From Ciborinia camelliae (Eukaryota > Ascomycota > Leotiomycetes > Helotiales > Sclerotiniaceae): a stretch of DNA of 14,865 nucleotides. Made by a program: the position numbers and the translations under genes. Where the stretch lies: positions 1 to 14,865 of the forward strand of contig JANPYM010000012.1 in assembly GCA_025890175.1 (NCBI GenBank), written 5' to 3'. Under the pieces are notes generated by a model. The model was not told where the DNA came from. It searched no databases and was given only the letters and a program-made list of their open reading frames with translations. This document shows positions 8,926-14,865 of the stretch, piece by piece; within the stretch, counting starts at the first letter, position 1, and the number at the start of each line of letters is the position of its first letter.

Positions 8926-9249
8926 ATTTTAATTTATAAAAATATAGAATTATTTAATTTGAAATAATATAATATATATTATAATTTTTATTTAAATCAA
9001 AGTATTTATAATATAATATATAATAAAATTGTTAATTGATTAATTAATCAAAATATAATATTTTTAATGTAATATAATTGTTGAATATTAAAATATGTTA
9101 AAAGAGATGGCTGATTATAAAGTTTTAAAAAAAAAAAAGTTTAGGTAATATTTATAAAAACCAACTTGTAAATTTTGAAATTTGAATTATTATGGTTAAT
9201 TCTAGTATTAGAATTTAATTTATATTTTGTGGAAATTAAAAAGTATTTG
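8926..9249. other. AT-rich DNA, nothing recognised
   Basis: No gene is visible. The region is mainly TA-rich with a short A run at 9126-9138 and a slightly G-richer spot at 9085-9115. No repeat period is evident. Confidence 0.6.
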
Positions 9250-9265
9250 TTTTTTTCGAAAAAAA
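9250..9265. repeat. Perfect 16-bp palindrome T7-CG-A7
   Basis: Seven T, CG and seven A form a perfect palindrome, extended by one more A on the right. It lies 18 bases before a larger inverted repeat at 9284-9359. Confidence 0.8.
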
Positions 9266-9283
9266 ATAAATATATAAAATTAT

Positions 9284-9359
9284 AATAAAAAAAATTGAAA
9301 TTTTTTTATAAAAATAATTTATTTAATTAATTAATTTAATTAATTCAATTTTTTTTATT
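9284..9359. repeat. Inverted repeat with perfect 16-bp arms
   Basis: The arms aataaaaaaaattgaa (9284-9299) and ttcaattttttttatt (9344-9359) are exact reverse complements around a 44-nt spacer. The spacer itself holds palindromic taattaattaat sequence, so a branched cruciform is possible. It sits at the switch from mixed DNA to the T-rich array at 9383. Arms of this length can arise by chance in such AT-rich DNA, although each contains one G-C pair. Confidence 0.65.
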
Positions 9360-9382
9360 TTTTAAAAAAATCAATATATTAT

Positions 9383-9640
9383 TTTATTTAATATATATTT
9401 TTTATTTAACATCACTTTTTTTATTTAATATATTTTTTTTATTTAATATATTCCCTTTATTTAACATGATATTTTTTATTTTTTATATTTTTTATTATTT
9501 ATAACTTTTTTGTTATTTATAACTTTTTATTATCTACAATTTTTTATTTATTATTTATAACTTTCTTTTTTATTATTTATAACTTTTTATTATTTATAAT
9601 TTTTTTATTATTTATAACTTTTTTATTATTTATTAATTTT
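9383..9640 (+). repeat. 18-bp T-rich tandem array in two variants
   Basis: The first six units start with tttatttaa at 9383, 9401, 9420, 9438, 9456 and about 9475, with body tttatttaatatatttt. The following eight or so carry ttataactttttattattt, at 9499, 9517, 9533, 9555, 9577, 9594, 9612 and 9630. The period is mostly 18 bp (16-22) throughout, so the second set probably evolved from the first. G is nearly absent from the plus strand while C is present, the opposite bias to the array at 2601. Confidence 0.8.
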
Positions 9641-10724
9641 TTTTTTGTTATTTTTTTTTTTTTAATTATTTTTTTATTTAATTATTTTTTTTTTTAATTT
9701 ATTATTTCATTTTTTTTTATTTTTTTTTGATAATTTTATTATTATTTGTTTTTTATCATAAATTCCTTTTTAAATTATTGTTTATAATTAAAAATATTTT
9801 TATAATCAATTAATCTTTTTTTTTTTTTTAAATATTATTAATTTTATCAAATAAAAAAATAGATGATTTTGATTTTAAAATAAATATTTTTAAAAGGATT
9901 GGGAATATAATAAAAAAGTTTAAGAAAAAAATATATTAAAAAAAAATTTAAAAAATAAAAAAAAAAAAAAAAAGAAAAAAAAAAAAAAAATAAAAAAAAA
10001 AAAAAAATAAAAAAAAAAAATAAATATAAAATACAAAAAAATTTAAAAAAATAAAAATTCCAAATTTAAATAACATTTCAAATTCCAATCTTTTTTAATA
10101 TACAAAATAAAAAATAAAATAAATTATTTGTTTTGCTTTTTTTGCATTGCTTTACTTTTTTCAAATATTTTTATTATTTTTCGAAACTTTAATTCTCAAT
10201 TTTATTTTTATTTATTTTTAATTAAAAAGATATTTAATAAAATAAATATTATTTTTTTAAATATATTTAATATAAATATTTATTTTATAATATTTACAAT
10301 ATTTTTTATTAATAAACCAAATAACTTTAAACCAAAAATCAATTTTTCGACTTTCAACTTTTTTTTAATCTTTTTTTTATCTTTTTTTTTAACTCTTTTT
10401 CTAAAAAATTAAAAAAAAATAAAAAAAAATTCAAAATAAACAAAATGTTTTAATTTATTATTATTAAAAAAAAAATATTATTTAAATTTTTAAATAAATT
10501 TAAAATTTTAATTCCTCGAATAAAAAAATTAAATAAAATTTGAAAAAAAAAGAAAAAAACAAAATTCGAAAAATAAAAAAAAAAGATTTCAATTGTTTAA
10601 AAATAAATATATAATAATATAAAAAAATAATGAAAAAAATAAAAAAAAAAAAAGAACAAAATAAAATAATATTTCGATTTTGGGTTTGCTATATTTCGAT
10701 GAATAAAAAATCAAATTTTTTTTT
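9641..10724. other. T-rich then A-rich low-complexity DNA
   Basis: At 9641-9745 T runs dominate. At 9950-10021 there is an almost pure poly-A tract, so the strand bias flips near 9850. A 94-codon plus-strand frame at 10128-10412 starts at TTG and is F/I/N/L-rich. It could be imagined as a membrane peptide but matches nothing I know and fits AT-rich chance. No gene is supported. Confidence 0.65.
9950..10021. repeat. Poly-A tract
   Basis: About 70 nt of A are broken by single T or G. It lies downstream of the T-rich array, making an inverted T-rich/A-rich arrangement across about 9640-10020. No retroelement body is visible upstream. Confidence 0.85.
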
Positions 10725-11270
10725 TTTTGAAATTTAATAAAAATATATAATAGTTTTTTTTTAAATATTTTCTTTTAAAAATTAATAAAATCGATGAAAA
10801 ATATACGGTAGCTTTTTTTTTAAATATTTTTTTTTTAGAAATTAATAAAATCGATAAAAACATATAATAGTTTTTTTTTAAGTATTTTTTTTCAGGGGAG
10901 TTAATAAAATCGATAGAAAATATATAGTAGCTTTTCTTTTTGAATATTTTTTTTTTAAAAATTAATAAAATTAATAAAAAATATATAATACCTTTTTTTT
11001 TTTGAAATTAAAATTGATAAAATATATAATAATTTTTTGTTCTAAATTTAATTAAAATTGACAAAAAAATATATAATAACTTTTGTTTTATATTTAATTA
11101 AAATTAACAAAAAAATATATAATAAATTTTTATATAAGATTTAAAAAAATTAACAAAAATATATAATAAATTTTTTATATAAAATTTGGAAAAAGTTAAT
11201 AAAAAAATATATAATAAACTTTTTGTATAAAATTTAAAAAAAATTGATACAAAATATATAGTATAATTTG
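10725..11270 (+). repeat. 60-bp tandem array continuing as 44-48 bp units
   Basis: The landmark atatataatag recurs at 60-bp spacing (about 10742, 10801, 10861, 10921 and 10981), embedded in aaattaataaaatcgataaaa ... gtttttttttaaatattttt. It then recurs at 11022, 11069, 11115, 11159, 11207 and 11254, giving a 44-48 bp unit after loss of part of the T-rich spacer. In the 60-bp part, differences include cggtagc against taatagt and tagtagc, which are transitions. The unit relates to the two copies at 6703-6787. No coding frame is supported. Confidence 0.85.
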
Positions 11271-11287
11271 TAAATATAAGTTTAATA

Positions 11288-11422
11288 ATATTATATATAT
11301 TATATATTATATATATTATATATATTGTATATAATATATATATTATATATATTATATATATTATATATATTATATATATTATATATATTATATATATTAT
11401 ATATATTATATATATTATATAT
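11288..11422. repeat. 9-bp attatatat minisatellite
   Basis: About 135 bp repeat attatatat with small slips. A minus-strand frame (11104-11430, TTG start) reads it as a Y-I-I pattern and is an artefact of the 9-bp period. The array grows from the seed tttaataatattatatata at 11281, which is also present unexpanded at 6817. It can form cruciforms or hairpins. Confidence 0.9.
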
Positions 11423-11499
11423 AATTTCAAATTATTTTTTATATAAAATAATTAAAAATTAATCCAAATAATATTTTATTAAAAGATTGAAATTTAAAT

Positions 11500-11705
11500 A
11501 AAATATGTAAATAAAATATTTGTAATTAATATAATAATAACTTATATTTTATTTATCCAATAAATAAAATAATATTATAATAATAAAATAATAAAATTAT
11601 ATTCATTTAACCTATATATAAATAAAATAAAGTATAATATTTATAATTAATAAAATAATAAAATTATATTTAATTTGATCTATATATAAATAAAATAAAA
11701 TATAA
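11500..11705 (+). repeat. Second array of the 118-bp family (67-bp period)
   Basis: Units containing taatatttataattaata followed by an attatatt core and ataaataaaataaa recur with a 67-bp period (ataaaattat at 11591 and 11658). They resemble the second half of the 118-bp unit at 6971-7206, for instance aatatttgtaattaat at 11517 and about 7152. The array ends near 11705. It completes the block that is collinear with 6703-7270. Confidence 0.7.
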
Positions 11706-14069
11706 TTTTTATATTTATTTTATATCCAAATTAATCCTAATATCTTATTTTTAAGATTAAAATAAAAATTGAAAATCCCTTATATTTCTAGCATTTATAT
11801 TTAATTTTATATAATTTTATATTAAAATATTAATAATTAATAGATTTTATATTAATTAATAAATCTTTTTTAAACATTTTTAATTAATATAATTTATATT
11901 ATAATTAAATTTAGGATTTAAATTTTATATTAAATTAAAATAATTGTATTTAAATTAGAAAAATAAAATAAAGCTTTATAGACTTATGTATAATTATAAT
12001 CTTATAAGCCCATTTTCTATTTTGCCATTATTTATTATCCGCTTCTTCTTATTAATTTTATCGATTATTAATTGTTTATTATTATATTTCAAAATCTTAA
12101 ATCTAATATTAATCCTTATAAAAATATAATTAAAATAGAAAATAAACTAATTTATAAATATTTTAAAAAACTTTTTAAATAATATTATTTTTAAAATTTT
12201 AAATTAAAATAATTAAAAGTTATATCAAATTATAATTTTTATTATAATATTTATTAATATTTATTGAAAGCTTTTTAATAATTTTTAATAATTTTTATAT
12301 AAATTTTATTAATTAAATTATAATTCAAATTTTATAATTAAAAAAATATTGAAATCTTTAAAATTATAATATATTTTTACAATTTCGAATAATATAAATT
12401 TTAAATAAAAATAATAAAAATTGAATAAAATATCAACTTCTAAAAAAATAAATTTAAATAAATTTTAAAATTAAATATATAAATTAATATTTATTATTTG
12501 AATAATTTAACATTTTTGATATATTTCTAAAAATCTAATAATTTTAAATATTTTTAAAAAATTTAAATTTAATTAATTAATTAAAAAAATATTAAATATT
12601 TTAATAAATTTTTTAAAATCAATTTCAATTTTAAAGAACCATATATTATATAATATAATAACAACAAACAATATTATTTTTATAAAAAATATTATTTTAT
12701 AATTACTTATTATTAATAAAAAATCATTTTTATTTAAATAATCTAATTAATAAAAATTTTAATTTTAATTTATTTAATTAATTGAATATATAAAATTATA
12801 TTATATAAACAAATTTTTAAAATATCAAAATTTTCAATTTATATTAAAATTTAAAATTAATATATAATCTTAAAATAATATATAAATCAATCGAAAAAAA
12901 TAATATATATATAAAATATAATATAGACTTTTAATTATATAAATTATATAGAGCTAAATTCTAAAAAATAATAATTAATAATTAATTATAAATAAAATAA
13001 TCGATTTCGAATTTATTTTATTTCATTTATCTTATCTTATTATACCTAACTATATTTAATCAAACTTATTTACTAAATCTATTAATTAAATCTACAAATC
13101 ATACAAATCTATTTTTAGAAATAATATAAATTTAGTTTACAAAATTAATCTACAAATCTTATATATAAAATATTTGGATTTAACAAAAATAAAAATAATA
13201 AAAATTGTTTTATTATATTATATAGATTTTATAATATTTAGTTTAAGAATATAAAAAATATTAAAAATCATTATATTTTATTATTAAATATATATTTAAA
13301 ATTTTAAAAATTAATTTATTAAATTTTATAAAAACAAATTATTTATTTAAAAAAATCTAATATTTAAATATTTTTATTTATTATTTAAATATATTATTTA
13401 ATATTTAAATATTCAATTTATTTTTATTAATTATAAATTTTAAAATAAAAATTCTTTATTTTATTATTTTAATAATATTAAAAATAAAAATTTATTTATT
13501 TTATTTAATAATAATAAATAAATATAAAAAAAATTCAACTAAATATTTGTTAATTAAAATTTTATTATTAATTTATAAATTTATATTATTTGTAATATAT
13601 AAATATTAATATTTTTTTATTATATTAAATATATTAAACAAAAATAATTAATTAAATTTATTATTATTAATATAATAAATATATATAAATCTATAAATAT
13701 AATTTACAAATTTTTTTAATCAAATATATATAAAAACAATATTTTTATATTTTTTAATATAAAAACTTTTCTAATATAAAATTTTAAATTTTATTAATTA
13801 TTTTTGAAATTTTTTAATAAAATTTTATTTTATTAAAAAACAATTAAAAACGTTTTTTAATTATTTTAATATTTAAAAATATAAAATTTTTGTTAATAAT
13901 TAATATATTATATTTTATTAATTATAAATTAATATTATTTAATATTATTATAAATTTATTTAATATATTTTTTTTAAAGGTAAATAAAAAAGATTTAATA
14001 TTTTTTTAAAAAATATTATAAATAATATAAATTTGATAAATAAAAAAAAATTTAATTTTAATAAATATA
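11706..14069. other. Long gene-free AT-rich stretch
   Basis: I see no gene. At 11880-11908 a longer version of the satellite landmark occurs (ttaattaatataatttatatt...). The stretch at 11980-12070 is slightly more varied, with C- and G-containing words such as agcccattttc and ccgcttcttc, but no frame is convincing. At 13020-13160 C outnumbers G on the plus strand, and aatctacaaatc occurs near 13089 and again near 13148. The rest is unstructured AT sequence. Confidence 0.6.
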
Positions 14070-14112
14070 TTAATATTATTATTATTATTAATAATATTAT
14101 TATTATTAATTA
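14070..14112. repeat. (ATT)n microsatellite
   Basis: About 43 bases repeat att/tta with one inversion point (attaataatatt), so the run is partly palindromic. It lies upstream of the AAT repeat that begins near 14177, so the two runs could pair with each other as a stem. Confidence 0.8.
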
Positions 14113-14170
14113 AATTGTTAATATATTTATTAGGGAAGATATAGAGTTGATAATAAAATATAATAAATTA

Positions 14171-14437
14171 ATGAAAAGGAATAATAATAATAATAAAGAT
14201 AATAATAATAATAAAAATAATAATAATAGTAAAGGTAATAAAAATAATAATATTAATAATAATAATGATAATAATAGTATTAGGGGAGGTGATAGAGGTA
14301 GTAGTAAAGGCGATAATAAAGGTGGTAATAGGGGCAGCAATAGGGGTGGTAATAGTAATATAAGGGGCGATAGAAATTGTATATATAAAAATAAAAGAAA
14401 TAGTAGAATTATAAGGATTAATAATATATTAATTTAA
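14171..14437 (+). repeat. AAT/GGT trinucleotide array with an open frame
   Basis: The array starts as aat repeats with occasional aaa/gat and becomes ggt/agg/ggc/agc-rich from about 14280. Read from the ATG at 14171 to a TAA at 14435-14437 it gives 88 codons. These would be an Asn-rich start (KRNNNNNKDNNNN), a Gly/Arg/Ser/Asn middle (GGNRGSNRGG) and a basic Ile/Asn tail. This is the least bad coding candidate in the window, since RGG-like tracts occur in RNA-binding proteins. However, it has no folded domain, no visible intron or partner exon, and a related non-ATG array at 5064-5350 has the same base words. I favour a microsatellite; coding probability is perhaps one in ten. Confidence 0.75.
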
Positions 14438-14865
14438 TTTATAAAAAATAAAAGGAAAACTTTATATATATAAATCTTAATTATTTATTTTAAATTAAAA
14501 TAAAATTTTAATAATAATAATATTTTAATATATAATTAAAATAAAATAAAAAATGAATAAAAAATAAAAAAAAAATAAAAAAATAATAAAAATTTAAAAA
14601 AGATTATATTTTTATTTTTATTAGAATTGTTTTTTTTCGATAATTTATAAAATTATATTGTTTATTTTAATTGATGGATAATAATATATATTAGAATTAA
14701 TAAATAATTTATTTTATAAATAATTTAAATTATTAAAAACAAAATTATTTTAAAAAGTTATTTGTGGATATTTTAATTTTATAATATTTTTTATTTATAT
14801 TTATAATAAAATAAAAAAATGAAATAAAAAAAATTTTTAAATTAATTAAAAAAATTTAAATTTTA
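14438..14865. other. AT-rich DNA, nothing recognised
   Basis: This is low-complexity sequence with TA and A runs, including aaaaataaaaaaaaaat near 14563. I see no gene, RNA or tandem array. Confidence 0.6.

Noticed and set aside
10128..10412. 94-codon hydrophobic plus-strand frame
   Set aside because: TTG start and F/I/L/N composition at chance level. No recognised family, and stops plus homopolymers surround it.
11104..11430. 108-codon minus-strand frame with Y-I-I repeats
   Set aside because: Produced by the 9-bp TA-rich array and the adjacent 44-48 bp units; TTG start.
14110..14340. Leu/Pro-rich minus-strand frame
   Set aside because: It is the antisense of the AAT/GGT microsatellite with a TTG start.
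1..14865. Yeast-type mitochondrial intergenic DNA with GC clusters
   Set aside because: Not excluded, but no mitochondrial gene, tRNA or typical repeated GC cluster appears in 14.9 kb. The satellite arrays and transition footprint fit nuclear repeat DNA better.

Overview
This window is about 14.9 kb of extremely AT-rich DNA (below roughly 10% G+C by eye) with no gene I can support on either strand. No open frame gives a recognisable protein, and I see no tRNA or rRNA, no CRISPR array and no operon-like layout. The longest open frames are shadows of homopolymers or tandem repeats. This points to a eukaryotic, gene-free, repeat-dominated compartment. My best guess is a nuclear AT-isochore, subtelomere or centromere-like region of a filamentous fungus whose repeats were decayed by RIP (repeat-induced point mutation) or by deamination of methylated cytosine. 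Intergenic DNA of another AT-rich eukaryote is the main alternative. The assignment is inference; no marker gene is present.

Layout. 1-2600: decayed AT-rich DNA with a 170-nt pyrimidine tract at 1273-1441. 2601-2772: 13-bp minisatellite. 2773-5063: low-complexity DNA with one less-decayed patch (3925-4105). 5064-5350: purine tract grading into an AAT/GAT/GGT microsatellite. 5351-6378: A-rich DNA with an 80-nt A tract. 6379-6564: the only normal-composition segment, 186 bp at about 46% G+C, with TG...CA ends, two hairpins and three 15-bp tandem E-box-like motifs; most likely a solo LTR or other short transposon remnant.

6703-7270: copies of a 60-bp-type unit followed by a 118-bp tandem repeat. 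7730-7924: 15-bp minisatellite. 8090-8925: a satellite with 137-180 bp monomers and a hint of higher-order structure. 9250-9640: palindromes and an 18-bp array. 10725-11705: an expanded version of the block at 6703-7270, in the same internal order (60-bp-type unit, TA-rich seed, 118/67-bp-type unit). 11706-14069: unstructured AT-rich DNA. 14070-14437: an ATT run, then an AAT/GGT microsatellite. 14438-14865: AT-rich DNA.

The most informative observation is how repeat copies differ. Two adjacent 118-bp copies differ at 14 sites, all transitions, with no transversion or indel. Twelve 15-bp copies differ only by transitions, and one dinucleotide shows all four states CG, TG, CA and TA. This is the footprint of C-to-T mutation acting on repeats. 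The 46% G+C island escaped it, so it is either younger than the decay or too short to be targeted.
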